Assembly (NCBI RefSeq): GCF_040712315.1
Contig: NC_134020.1
Span: 45,183,751-45,247,750 of the forward strand
Direction: 5' to 3'
DNA from: Castanea sativa
Taxonomy: Eukaryota; Streptophyta; Magnoliopsida; Fagales; Fagaceae
DNA: 64,000 bases
Shown one piece after another: positions 12,400-23,791 of this stretch. The notes beneath the pieces are model-generated. The model saw only the letters and a list, made by a program, of their open reading frames with translations. It did not search any database and was not told the origin of the DNA. The translations under genes and the position numbers were made by a program. The stretch's first letter is position 1; the number at the start of each line of letters is the position of its first letter.

Positions 12400-13229
12400 T
12401 ATTAGGTTCTATATATTTAGGATTAAATGTTTAGATTCTTATTTTGTGTATGTTAGCAAACCAAGAACAAAAACATGTCTAGATTAGGTGTTATTGCTCA
12501 AGATTGTACAAATCAACATTCAAGAACATTCAAGCTACAGAAAGGAGTGCTCAAGTTTTGTGAAGCTCGGCTAATCGAAAATCGCAGATAAGTCAATTCT
12601 GCAGAATTCAAATCAGGCCCAAGCCTATGAAAATGTTTAGGGTTTCAGTTTAACACTAAAAAGTATAAAAGGAAAACCCTAATTACGTTTTAGAAGCCCT
12701 TGGAAGACTTGCGAATTACTCCTATGAGATTTGAGAGAAAACTATACCTTCTAACTCTACAAGCATCTACCAAAACGAGATCTACAATCAAGAACTGGTG
12801 GAAACAAGTTACTGCATAAAGATCTATTACTGATAGTGATTTGAAGCCTTTGAGTGGGATCTCAAAGTCACAAACGAGGAGTTTGTATTTAGAAAATCCA
12901 AGATAGAAGAGTTCGTGGAGTCGGAGCTACACATGGTCGTGTTAGTAAGTCCTACTTGAGGTAGCTTTAGATTTATAGTTTAAATCTATTGTAATCTTTC
13001 ATTCTCTCATAGTGGATTTGTTTACCTTGAGGATAGCTAGGTTCAATCCTCCCCAGGTTTTTACCTTAAAATGGTTAGTTTCATTAGTTTTCCTGGGTAA
13101 TCATATCGTTGTCTTCTTTATTTTTCCGCATATGTGTTTAACCTAAATCTCATAATTAACCTAAGTAACTACTTGGCTAGTTTAGTAGGTTAAACTAATA
13201 TAGTTTTAAGGGGTCTAAACAAACAAACA
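12400..13229 (+). repeat. 3' LTR of copia element C
   Basis: Starts TATTAGG (the 5' LTR has TGTTAGG, so the terminal G is mutated) and ends AAACAAACA. The polypurine tract lies at 12386-12399. Confidence 0.9.
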
Positions 13230-14185
13230 TATATGTTTGTATTTATTTTTGTAAGTATGAATTTGCTAATTTTTATGTTTATTAACAAAATTTTTAAATC
13301 CACATAGCTTACAAGCCCAAATATATTTTAAGTACATTAATCTAATATTTAGCTTAAATAACATGTTTTTTCACAATATTTTTTCAATTTATTTACATCT
13401 TTTAAATTTTTTTGTTATATTTTTCATAACACTCAAGACATCATGGTACAACCAATACGGGTTGGTGCAGCCCGATATTTCATCTAGTACATTTTAAAAG
13501 ATTACCAATATTGGTTTAATAGTCAATATAGTATATTTTTTCGGTACTGATACAATATTGACTTTCCAAATTGTGGTAGGTTCAAGTGTGTGTGTGTGTA
13601 TATATTCTTTTCTTTTCTTTTCTTTTTTTTATAATTTTGACCTATGGTAATTTGATATCTCACTTGTTGCAAAAATATTGTGAGATTTTGACATATTAGC
13701 GAGTATAAGGTGTGGATGGAGGATGTTCCTCCACACCTGTCCACTATAACTCATGCCGCTTTGGCTTTATAAATAAAATTATAGTGTTCCTTCTCAAAAA
13801 AAAAAAAAAAAAAATCTTTCATAAGTGGCATTAATCATTTTTGAAGTCCAAGATGTATCTAAATTCTAACATTGCCAATAAACAAAGATACCACAACGAT
13901 ATAGCCAACATTTGAAACTATTGACCTGCGTATTGTTTGTACTACAACATCATCATCCAAATTCTCACCATATCCTTTTTAATGATATAGAAAACCCAAT
14001 ACTCTTTGAAAATAACATGAAACTAATTCATATTCTAAAGGTTCAAATTCACCTGTAAACGTTTAAAGGTGGAGTTTTGTCACATTATCAACACCTTTGA
14101 GAGAGTTATGAAGGATCTCTCATGCTTGATAAGACAATATCATTTACAAATTTCTCGAACGTGGTTTCATCAAAAACCTTATAGT
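13230..14185. other. Intergenic sequence, no gene recognised
   Basis: AT-rich sequence with a short poly-A run near 13795-13814 and no protein similarity recognised. From about 14140 it is similar to the flank of FAR-c beginning near 47290. Confidence 0.55.
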
Positions 14186-14195
14186 TAAGCATTAG

Positions 14196-14657
14196 GGCGA
14201 AAATGGGCAAATGCCCATTTCGCGCAAAAAAAAAAGGGGGCAAATGCCCCATTTCCCAATCTAATTAGGAAAATGTCCCTCATATGAAACTCAATTTTCT
14301 CAAAATTAAGTTTTAAAAAAAAAAAAATTCTGGAGCCCTATAGCGACGTTTTAAGGAGCTTATAGCGACATTTTAAGGAACCTATAGCGACGTTTTGTAA
14401 CTCGAGTTCCATGAAATCGAGTTATAGGTAAATTTTTCTTTTTTTTACCTATAACTCAATTTCATGAAACTCGAGTTCCAAAATGCCACTATAGGCTCCT
14501 TAAAATGTCGTTATAAGCTCCTTAAAATGTTGCTATCGGGCTTAACTCAATTTTGAGAAAATCAAGTTTCAAAAGAAGGATATTTCCCTAATTAGTTTGG
14601 AAAATGGGGCAACTTGCTGATTTTTTTTCGCAAAAAGGAAAAAAGCCCATTTTCGCC
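14196..14657. mobile_element. Foldback MITE M1 (MULE-like), 10-bp target duplication
   Basis: The 462-bp element has inverted ends GGCGAAAATGGGC and GCCCATTTTCGCC and is flanked by a perfect 10-bp direct repeat TAAGCATTAG at 14186-14195 and 14658-14667. The interior folds on itself: repeats of TAGCGACRTTTTAAGG and CTCGAGTTCCATGAAA on the left return as reverse complements on the right, around a centre near 14437. The 10-bp duplication and long foldback arms fit Mutator-like (MULE) MITEs. The homologous flank of FAR-c at 47331-47345 has the uninterrupted site. No coding capacity. Confidence 0.9.
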
Positions 14658-15280
14658 TAAGCATTAGGGCTCATTGATCATTCTTTTAAGCCTTTTGCAA
14701 GGACTATTTCTGATTTGGGGTCAAAGGTTTTATTGATCTTAACTATACGGACAATTTTCCCAGTAATTTCTATGCATTTTGGAATATGAGTTGAGTCTTT
14801 CAGTTAGAAACCCCAATTATCGAAGTTTTCTTTGGTAAGCCAAGAAAATTAAAGAGACAATCGGGTTAACAATTTCGATTCCCACCATAAGCATTTTCAC
14901 TCAAAATTCGCTTCATTACAAGTTGGTTGACTTACTCATGCATCTAAACAATCTCAAACATTCACTATAGAATACTGAAGGGAGAATGAATAACAAGAAG
15001 AGAATTCTTTCCCCTGTTGGTTACAAATGGGTATGTATACTCTAAATACAACCCTTTTTAACTCCCTTTTCACACTTTATTAATTTGTAACATACATTTA
15101 TTTAGCTCCTCACATCTATTCATTTATTTCTTACATATTTAATTTCTGAAAACTAATTCACTCCAAGTAAAATTCTAAACAGAATGGTAACTAGCTAGGT
15201 AGGTTGCTATTGCCTTATTGATGAATGAAATTTCAAATCACACAACATTTTGCGAAATAAAAACAAACTATCTCTCAAAG

Positions 15281-18200
15281 TTATGGCTTCATTGAGTACT
15301 TTGTCAGACCAGGAATGTGAGTGTTCATAATGTAGTCTTCCCAGTCAATGCACCTTGGGTCAAAGTAAAACAAATTTACATCGACATCACTCTCTCTAAT
15401 CGCCACTCTTAGCTTTTCTGTGTTAGAGTCATTAAAGCTGTATGGAAAACAAAAGCTTACTATTATCAGTGGATACATTGAGAACACAATTGAAAAATTA
15501 ATCATTACAACAAACAATACCAACCTGCCTGTGAAAAATACATATGGTTTGTAGAGGTCAACCAATCGCATCACTACTCTGACCTTCCGGTTAAGATTAA
15601 TATATATGTCCCGATAATACTGGCAAAGCACCAGATTTGCTAACCATAACACCTTCAAAAAATATTGTTAGAAATAAAAATAGTGATATTATAGTGTAGA
15701 GAATACATACATCGAGGGGACGTTTTTTCCTGTGAATTATGATAGTGCATGCTTAGTGTCTGATTCAAAGGAAACTTTGAAAGGAAATGCTAATTTTTCT
15801 TTTGTTGCAAGAATAAAATAAAAAGGGAAGGGAAGGGAGACTAGTAATCTTAAAAACTTAGTTGCAATTTTTTTGAAACCTTTTTGTCACTTTTTCAATA
15901 TAGCCAAATGGGCTTTATGAGAATTTTTAGCGTAGAGTTGTAGCCAAGGATAACAGTGGGTCTAGTTTGGTGGGTTTATCAAATCAACTTGTGCTTAGTA
16001 GTAAGATTTTAGGATTTTTTTTTTTTGAAGTGTGTTTGGATTGAAATTTTTAAATCCGTTTAGGTTAGGAAAAGGTTTGTGTCTTTAAAACTAAATTACT
16101 AAAATATCCAAATTATTAATTTTCTTTGCACAAAAGAATACTTTTTAAAATAAAAATGAGTGTTTCTCTATTTCTGTATTAAGATACTGTTTAGTTTAGT
16201 ATAAAAGTTTTTAGTAATATTTAGAGAAATGGTATTTTAAATGTTGAATTTTAGATTAACACGATCAAATCCAACTTGTTTGACTTTACGGAGTGACTCG
16301 TGGTCAGATAAATAGGTGGGTTTGAAATTTTCTAACATAAATTGAATAAATATCCAGTTTTATGAGATTTATCATTTGGGTCCAAGAAAATTCTTCTTGC
16401 CCCCAACACTAAAAATTAGCCCAAACAACCGCAACAACAACAAAAAGTTGACCATTGGCCCATTTTTTTAACCCTTAAAAAAAACCTTTTATCTCATCAA
16501 CAGTCTACAGACACGCTAGTGGGGTTGTTTTGACTTGCTGACGTAAGTAAAAATTTAGAATAAAAATTTCACACTCACACGCCACTTTGTTCAATGGCCA
16601 GTGCACATATAGGCACAATTAGGTAATTACATAACGGGCTATTATAAATTTATATTTAGTGATTGTCATTAGGTGGATTTGATACATTATTTTTTAACTT
16701 AATAGCTTAAATCTATAGTTCTTTTTGTGCATTTGTCTTATCTAATTCATTGAGTGGTTTGTAATTTGTGTTTGCTAATTGAGAACTATGGGATTTTTAG
16801 GCTTACTAAATTGACTTCTCACATTGTATTTTTTTTTTTCCTTTATTTTTTTACTTGGCAACAACAACTAGTCTTTTTGTTAGGAAATTATTGGACATAT
16901 ATAGTGAGATAATAAACATAAAATTTATTTGATTTGTGAATTATGAGAAAGTCAACCACAACAAATGAGTTTTTAGGCCAAAATAGGTAAATGTCCCTTA
17001 TTGGAAAACAATTTAGCAAAATGCTCATGTTTTGGAACTTGATTTTAAAAAATCAAGTTATGTGTAAAATTCGATATTTTTAAAATCAAGTTCTATGTAT
17101 ATTTTTTATGTAGAACTCGACATTAGCATTATCAAGTTCCTCTTAAATTTTCCAAAAAATTCAAGAGACAAAATATGCATAAAATTCAACATTAGTAATG
17201 TTGAGTTCCACTTGTAACTCAATTTTGTTAAAATTGAGTTCCAAAAATAAGGATATTTTATTAGATAGTTTCAAAACATAAACATTTTGCTAAATCATTT
17301 TCCAATAAGCGGAATTTACCCATTTTGGCTGAGTTTTGAAGGGTGTCAAGTTATATATTGATAGACAACTACATTGCATTGTATTAATAAAGGATTATTT
17401 TGTGTTGTTTCATTTGCTTTTATTTGGTTATACTAAATGCATGCTAGTTGAGATTTTCATTAAAAAAAAAAAATTGATTCATTCTTTAGTCCTTCTCAAT
17501 TGAAATCCTAGGTCCGTCCTTGCAAAAAATTATTACTAAAAACAGGAACCATACAAGCACAGTACTTCATTTTTCATGTATATGATTTTGGTCAAAAAGT
17601 AATTAGCCAAAAGCATACCTTCAACGGCAGTATATATCGAATATCCATGTATGCTTGAAAGCTAGCAATACTACTAAAAATTTTCGGATTGTGGACGTTG
17701 ATTGACTTTCCATTTCTATCAATCCACGGATTTTGAGTGAAGTACCGAAAGGTAAAATTTGAAAGACTAGAGAGTTTTATCGGATTTCTCAATGAAGAAC
17801 CCACATGGAAGATGATCTGAGAAGACTTATTTGCATGAGTCACCATTGCCATAATAATAGAATTTACCACCATGTCTGCTGGTATCTGCAAGACTTTCAA
17901 AATTCAATATTGAAAGCTTGTATTGAAAATAATGATGTAGGCAAACACAAGCATATAAGCCGGATAAATAGATTTATCTACATGTGTTTGCTTAATGAGT
18001 GAAGAATGAATTTAACTCACAACATCTAAGATTGAATTAGGATGGCCAAGAAAGCTTTTCAATCTCCCTTTACCGTAGGCAGTAATTACACCATCCATGG
18101 TTCTGTAACAAGAGAATTCCATTTAACAAAGCGTGAATCAATCATGAAAATAGGAGAAAAAAAATAGTCAAGAATAGTGTAGATGGTGTGGGTGGCAAGT

Positions 18201-20356
18201 GGGGTTCAAACTTCAAACCATAAACATAGAGCATCACAAATGATGCCGTTATTACTAAATTGTCACTTGAGCCACTTTATTTTCTTGATCACCTTAGCTT
18301 CTCAATTACCCGCCCAAAAAATAAAAGATAGTTATTCAGAACTGTGAGCTTGTATAATTCCATGTCAAATTATGATTACCTCGCACCTTCAATCCAACCT
18401 GAAAATGGTTCTTTGTAAGTACTGGTTACCATGGTGGGACGTACGATAGCCAAGGGAAGATTCTGATGAAATTGTCCTAAAATCATTTCCGCCAATGCCT
18501 TCGTATATACATAGGTGTTTGGCCATCCATATAGTTTTGCCCTTGCAATTAATTAAAAGAAACGATCAAATTAAAACAATAAGGAAAAAAAATATCATCT
18601 ACAAAAGACTTTGTTTTTAGAGTACTACCTGTTACATTCATTCTAGTATACACATAGTACACACAAGCTACAATTTACAAGAAAGCTCATAATTTTAAGT
18701 CCCAATTTCAAAATTTAAAATCGTGACTTAAACTCATGATTTTTCTTGTAAAATAATGTTGTGTGTAGTATGAGTGTACACTTAGTTGTATGCACTAGTC
18801 ACTTCATTTATTATTGCAAAAACTTTTTTTTTTAGTAAATACATATGATTGACATGAAGGTGACAACTATTATGTCATTAGAAATTTTATTTAAGGATGT
18901 TCAACATATTTTGTAAGATTCTTAAAAACCTTTTAATGCCCAAATCCTTCATGGTGGATGTGATCTCTTCATTCGTGGCACCTTGCACTCGTAATCTATC
19001 TAGGTATTCCACCACAACTTCTTTTTCGGCATTGATATCTAATCTTGAGGTTCCCTTTGGCGTGTCTTCCATGTGTAATGGGCTCTCAAGTATGTTGCCC
19101 CCCTTTTCGCTAGACACATAAGCTGTAAAAACAACAACGATAGTCTATTGAGGAGAGCTCAAGTAAACTAAATCAGTTTATAAGGGCAGAGTTCGAGTCT
19201 AAACTGACCGGTTGATACATGGAGAAGCACCTTCAATTTAATACATTTCTTTGCAAAGTTCAAAACATGCAAAGCTCCATATGTGTTGATGCCCAATGCA
19301 ACATCATATCTAAAGAAAGGAATAGAAAAGGTAAAATAGTTTTATTGTTTAATTATATGAATCATTTTGACCATGCCACAATATTGTTCTTTGTTACCTT
19401 TCATCAAAGTTTGTTGTAGCAGCAGAATTTAAGACGATGTCTATTTCTTTCCACATCTCTTCTATTAATATAGAATCGTTGATTCCAAAATTCTCGTCAC
19501 TGATGTCACCAGAGATAGGAGTAACCCTTTCAAATATAAAGGATTCTAGATTTGCACCCAAATTATTTCTTAGAACCCTAAATATGTCCTTTTCTATCAC
19601 CTACAGATAAATAGTACAAATGACTGATTAAACACAATGTTCCTTGAACGTTACTAAACCACATGTAATACCACCGCACACTATTGGTGCGATAGTCACT
19701 CCACAGATATAAATACTTGTAGAGTGTGGGGGGCAAGGGCCGGGCTTCAAGTTTCCAGGAGGAAGTTTCACACACATATACACTTAGATTAGACTAGAGT
19801 AGAAATTCTATCTTGTATAAATAAAAAAAATCACATGTAATAATAATAATAATTTATTTAAACCTATTTTAGTTTTTAAATATTAAAGATCAAAATAACA
19901 ATTTTTCCAAACGTAAAACGTGTATTTTACATTTCAATCTAAATTAAAAGATCATGTAACATGTAAAAACTGAAAACCAATAGTATTTTCAGAGAATTAA
20001 AAAGTACTTAATTGGTGTACCTCTTCACGAAAGCGTTGTGTAGCAGACTCGTTGTCTGAAGCTCTCACAAGAAGATAGAGTCTTTTCACATTTGGTTGAA
20101 CCCTTAGTATTTTCTCCACAAACACTGCATGCATTTTTGCAGGTAGGGTTATCACTTATCACTAACACCAACATCCTTCAACACATGCACACACAAGATT
20201 ATAAACAAGCAAAACACGCACGTTGTGCTATACATAAATGAGAGGAGCCAAGGAGGGAGAGAGAGAGAAAGAGAGAGAACCTTTCGCTAGAAAGCCTGTG
20301 GCACCAGTGACTAAAACAGTCTTATTCTCAAAAAATTGTATACCTTCAGACTCCAT
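15281..20356 (-). CDS. Alcohol-forming fatty acyl-CoA reductase, copy FAR-a (10 exons, 490 aa)
   Basis: It catalyses the four-electron, NADPH-dependent reduction of long-chain fatty acyl-CoA to a primary alcohol for wax, suberin or pollen-wall lipids. Exons in gene order: 20281-20356, 20021-20124, 19398-19600, 19209-19309, 18930-19122, 18380-18541, 18021-18102, 17619-17885, 15525-15652, 15281-15437. All have GT-AG borders and sum to 1473 nt without a stop. Residues 18-25 (GATGFLAK) form the Rossmann NADPH loop. YVYTK at 236-240 is the YxxxK catalytic motif. The C-terminal third is the Sterile/FAR_C domain, ending YSMKP. There is no N-terminal transit peptide before the Rossmann fold, so it is of the ER/cytosolic FAR1/CER4 type and not the plastid MS2 type. 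Intron 8 is 1966 bp against 218 bp in FAR-c. Chain-length preference cannot be read from sequence. Confidence 0.95.
16976..17329. mobile_element. Foldback MITE M2 in intron 8 of FAR-a
   Basis: The 354-bp element has ends GGCCAAAATAGGTAAATG and a reverse-complement counterpart finishing TTTACCCATTTTGGC. The flanking direct repeats are TGAGTTTTTA (16966-16975) and TGAGTTTTGA (17330-17339), 9 of 10 identical. The interior has AACTTGATTTT/AAATCAAGTT inverted motifs like those of M1. The FAR-b fragment carries the matching empty site near 21460 (ATATGAGTTTTGCAG). The type is the same as M1, probably MULE-derived. Confidence 0.88.
19671..19831 (+). mobile_element. SINE in intron 2 of FAR-a
   Basis: The roughly 160-bp sequence has a tRNA-like head: an A-box-like TTGGTGCGATAGT, a B-box-like GGCTTCAAGTTTCC, and a tail CTTGTATAAATAAAAAAAA. 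It is flanked by an 11-bp direct repeat CACATGTAATA (19660-19670 and 19832-19842). It is clearly related to the SINE at 47567-47736. It lies antisense to the host gene and within the intron, so it does not change the protein. Confidence 0.82.
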
Positions 20357-20660
20357 GAGAGGAAAAAAAATGAGAGAGGGAGAGAGTAAATGATGATGAT
20401 CTCAAGCAAGAAGTAGATGATTTCTAAGGCGGATTTGAGAGTCTTAGCTTTCTTTTTTTTATACAGAATGTTTTGATATCTTCCTCTCAAGCTTCTTTCC
20501 TTTTCTGCGTATTCAATGCTCCAACAATTATTAATTAATTGCATTATTAAATCAAGGTGCATGTATTCGTATGTTGAATCCAGGTGGTTGGAAAATTTTG
20601 ATTGCTGAATGATCACTCTACTGAAGAAGAGGAGGGTGGTTGAACCACAGACCATCAAAG
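20357..20660 (-). promoter_or_regulatory. Proximal promoter and 5' UTR of FAR-a
   Basis: A TATAAAAA box on the minus strand lies at 20456-20463, about 95-105 bp upstream of the ATG at 20356. The leader is GA-rich and includes GATGATGAT repeats. It is similar to the leader of FAR-c but is present only once. Confidence 0.6.
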
Positions 20661-21040
20661 TCTACACATTGTCCCACCTAATTTACGTGGCTGTACAGAA
20701 AACTATAAAACTATGATAGTGGTAGTTAGTAGCAGTTTGTTTGTTGTTCAAAAATAATTTATATAATCTCATTTTCATATATGTTTATCTTGCCCCTTTA
20801 ATTGCATTGTTTTACCAGGCTTATTGGCAAGGCATTGATGATTACAAAGGTATTGTCAAAAAATTAAAAAATATATAATTATAATTAAATTGATTACAAA
20901 AAGTTGGCGGCTACGTACTGAAGTTGACGAGTGACGACTGATGAAGTGTCCAATTCCTCTACCATTGTCAAAAAATTCAAAATCGTAAGAATTTCTAAAC
21001 TTTTTCTTTAAGACACAACTTTAAGATAATAATAATAATA
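20661..21040. other. Intergenic sequence upstream of FAR-a
   Basis: AT-rich upstream sequence without a recognised ORF or element. It contains a short (AAT)n run near 21025-21045. It may contain distal regulatory sites for FAR-a, but none is recognised. Confidence 0.5.
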
Positions 21041-21707
21041 ATAATCACACACACGCTAGCGACACCATTGTGTCGGCAACACACTGATCTTCTCTCTCTC
21101 TCTCTCTCTCTCTCTCAAATAGACAAAAATGAGAACTCATACATTTATATTTAGTTTCAGTTTTAAAAAAAAATTATATTTAGTGATTATCAATTCATTC
21201 AGTGGTCTACTTCCCTCTTTCGTTCCAAGTTTATGATTTGTGTCCCTGTTCCTTGAGCACTCTGGCATTGTTAGGCTTACTTAATTAATAGACTTCCTCA
21301 CATTATTATTTTATTTTATTTAAAAAAAATTCTTGTATTCTTTTTCACGTGGTAACAATAGTTAGTATTTTTGTAAGAAAATTGAGATAACAAACATAAC
21401 TTTTATTTAATTTGTTGGTTGTGGAAATTGGAAAAGTAGTCAACTACAAGATATGACTATATGAGTTTTGCAGAAAGTTGAATTCTATTTTGATAGAAAA
21501 TTATATTGCAATTTATTAAGAAATAGTTTTCATGTATAAAAACTATTACGAAAAACAGAAACCAAACAAGTACTGTACTTTTCAATTTTTCATGTATATG
21601 ATTTTGATTTCAAAGTAATTAGCCAAAAAATACCTCAACGGCAGTTCACATCGAATAGCGTATGCTTGAAATCTAACAATATTGCCAAAGATTATCATCT
21701 TTGCAAA
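21040..21707 (-). pseudogene. FAR-b: fragment of a third fatty acyl-CoA reductase copy
   Basis: The sequence is similar to FAR-a intron 8 (about 16640-17618), followed by the 3' part of exon 8 (21634-21707; compare 17619-17690). The exon part has a one-base deletion (CTCAACGG where FAR-a has CTTCAACGG) and a small in-frame deletion, and it ends abruptly at the copia sequence of F1. Exons 9-10 and all upstream exons are missing. The exon piece matches FAR-c better than FAR-a, while the intron matches FAR-a, so this was a distinct third paralogue. It encodes nothing usable. The left limit is approximate. A (TC)n run lies at 21088-21116. Confidence 0.82.
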
Positions 21708-23791
21708 CATTGAAATACTTTCGAGTCTTTGGGAGTAAATGTTACATTCTAAATGATTGGGAGAACCTTGAAAAATTTGATGCAAAAAGTGATAAATGTA
21801 TCTTTCTCGGATACTCAACCACTAGCCAGGCATATAGAGTCTTCAACAAGAGAACAAAGACGGTGATGGAGTCCATCAATATGGTGATTGATGATGCCAT
21901 AACACAAGTTGCTATTGATGATGGTGGAGAAGGACCTAGCTCCAAAGAAACCACTGTGAAGGTTGAAGCCCAAGATGTTGAAATGGAAGAACATTCACTG
22001 AAAAAAGAAACTACTCCCGTCAATTCAAGAATAGAGACAAGATCAATGTCTAGATCCTCAAGTCCTCTCACCCCTTTGGAAGTTCATCCTTCTATCTCCC
22101 AGAATGATGAAGTGTCCACCTTAAAGAAGCCATCTTCAAGAGTGGTTAAAAATTATCTAGAAAGTAACATTATTGGATCTCTAGATGAAAATCTTCATCT
22201 TAGGAAGGGAACACACTTCTTGCAAACCATGTAATTTATAATTCTTACCTTACTCAATTTGAGCCAAAAAGGGTAGAAGAAGCCCTTCAAGATAAGAATT
22301 GGGTGGATTCAATGCATGAAGAGCTGAATCTATTTGTGAGGAATGATGTATGGGAGCTTGTTTCAAGGTCCAAAGACACTCATGTCATTGGTACAAAATG
22401 GATCTTCAAAAATAAGACCGATGAGGATGGTGAGATAATAAGGAATAAGTCTCGGTTGGTGGCTCAAGGTTACACTCAAGTAGAAGGAGTAGACTTTGGT
22501 GAATCCTTCACTCCCATAGCTAGACTTGAGTCTCTTCGCATCCTTTTGTCGATCGCATGTACTATGGATTTCAAACTCTACTAAATGGATGTGAAATGTG
22601 CCTTTCTCGATGGGTACCTTAATGAAGAAGTCTTTGTTGAACAACCTAAAGGCTTCCAAGATCCTCACTTTTTGGATCATGTCTTGAGATTGAAGAAGGC
22701 ACTCTATGGTTTAAAACAAGCACCTAGAGCATGGTACGATCGGCTCACAAATTATCTTGTGGATAGAGGATTTAAGAGAGGATATACCGACCGAACCTTA
22801 TCTGTAAAAAAGGATGAGAACTACCTTCTTTTAGCACAAGTGTATGTCGATGAAATAGTATTTGGAGCCACCATAGACACTATTGCTATAAACTTTTCTG
22901 AGGAAATGAAGAAAGAATTTATAATGAGTATGGTAGGGGAACTTGCATATTTCTTGGGTCTTCAAGTGAAACAAAGGAAGGATGGTATATTCATCTCTAA
23001 AAAAAAAAATATATGTCTGAAATCTTATCAAGAAGTTTGGACTAGATTCCAAAAAGAATGCCTCCACTCCCATGAGTTCATCCACTAAGATTAGTCTTGA
23101 TTCTTCCGGGGTAGAAGTGAGTCCAACTTTGTATAGGAGCATCATTGGAAGTCTCCTATATGTCACGGCAAGCAGGTTGGACATTGCATTTAGTGTGGGA
23201 GTTTGTGCTCATTATCAAGCAGCCTTGAAGGAGTCTCACTTGACAACTGTGAAGAGAATTATACGCTATATTAATGGCACTTTAGAGTATGGTCTATAAT
23301 ACTTAAAAGACTCCAATGATTTTCTAGCTGGTTATTAGAATGTGGATTGGGTAGGAAGTGTTGATGATTGAAAGAGCTCTTCGAGCGGATGTTTCTATCT
23401 CAGAAACAATCTTGTACCATGGATGAGTAAGAAATAGAACTCAGTGTCTCTATCTATAACTGAAGCCGAGTATATAGCTGCTAGAAGTTGTTGTACTCAA
23501 CTTCTTTGGATGAAGAAACTCCTTTGTGACTATGGGATTCCTCAAGAAACGATGTGTGTGTTTTGTGACAACACTAGTGCCATAAGTCTTTCCAAGAATC
23601 TTGTTCAGCATTCAAAGTCCAAGAACATAGCGATTCGCTATCACTTCATCCGTGATTTGGTGGAAGATATAATCGTTTGTCTTGAATTCATTCACACGGA
23701 CAACCAAAAGGCTGACATCTTTACCAAACCTTTCAATAGTCCATGGTTCGAATCGCTCCGTAAGACCATCAGTGTTGGTTCAGTTCCTTGA
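21708..23791 (+). pseudogene. Pol 3' part of F1: RT and RNase H remnant
   Basis: The blocks are an integrase C-terminal linker (KYFRVFGSKCYI at 21713), an acidic linker, RT from about 22300 ([25 protein letters not shown]) and RNase H to 23791 (LLWMKKL, HSKSKNIAIRYHFIRDLVE). The catalytic YVDD reads YVDE at about 22846-22857, losing the second aspartate. Stops lie at 22235, 22582 (FKLY then TAA), 23297 and others, with frame changes near 23030. It has no active-site integrity and is decayed. Confidence 0.9.

Larger units (their letters stand above)
7043..13229 (+). mobile_element. Ty1/copia LTR retrotransposon C with TATAT target duplication
   Basis: Two LTRs (7043-7911 and 12400-13229) flank a copia pol. 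A perfect 5-bp duplication TATAT lies at 7038-7042 and 13230-13234. A Met-tRNA-type primer site follows the left LTR, and a polypurine tract (CCAAAGGGGGAGAT) precedes the right one. Gag is essentially absent: pol begins about 150 bp after the primer site. The element is therefore an internally deleted, non-autonomous copy. A solo LTR of another family sits in its 3' non-coding part. Confidence 0.92.

Noticed and set aside
13720..13815. Possible processed pseudogene or LINE tail ending in poly-A
   Set aside because: No upstream coding similarity or target duplication could be found; the A-run alone is not evidence.
21742..22071. Minus-strand open frame opposite F1 pol
   Set aside because: It is a shadow of the acidic linker on the plus strand; no homology of its own.
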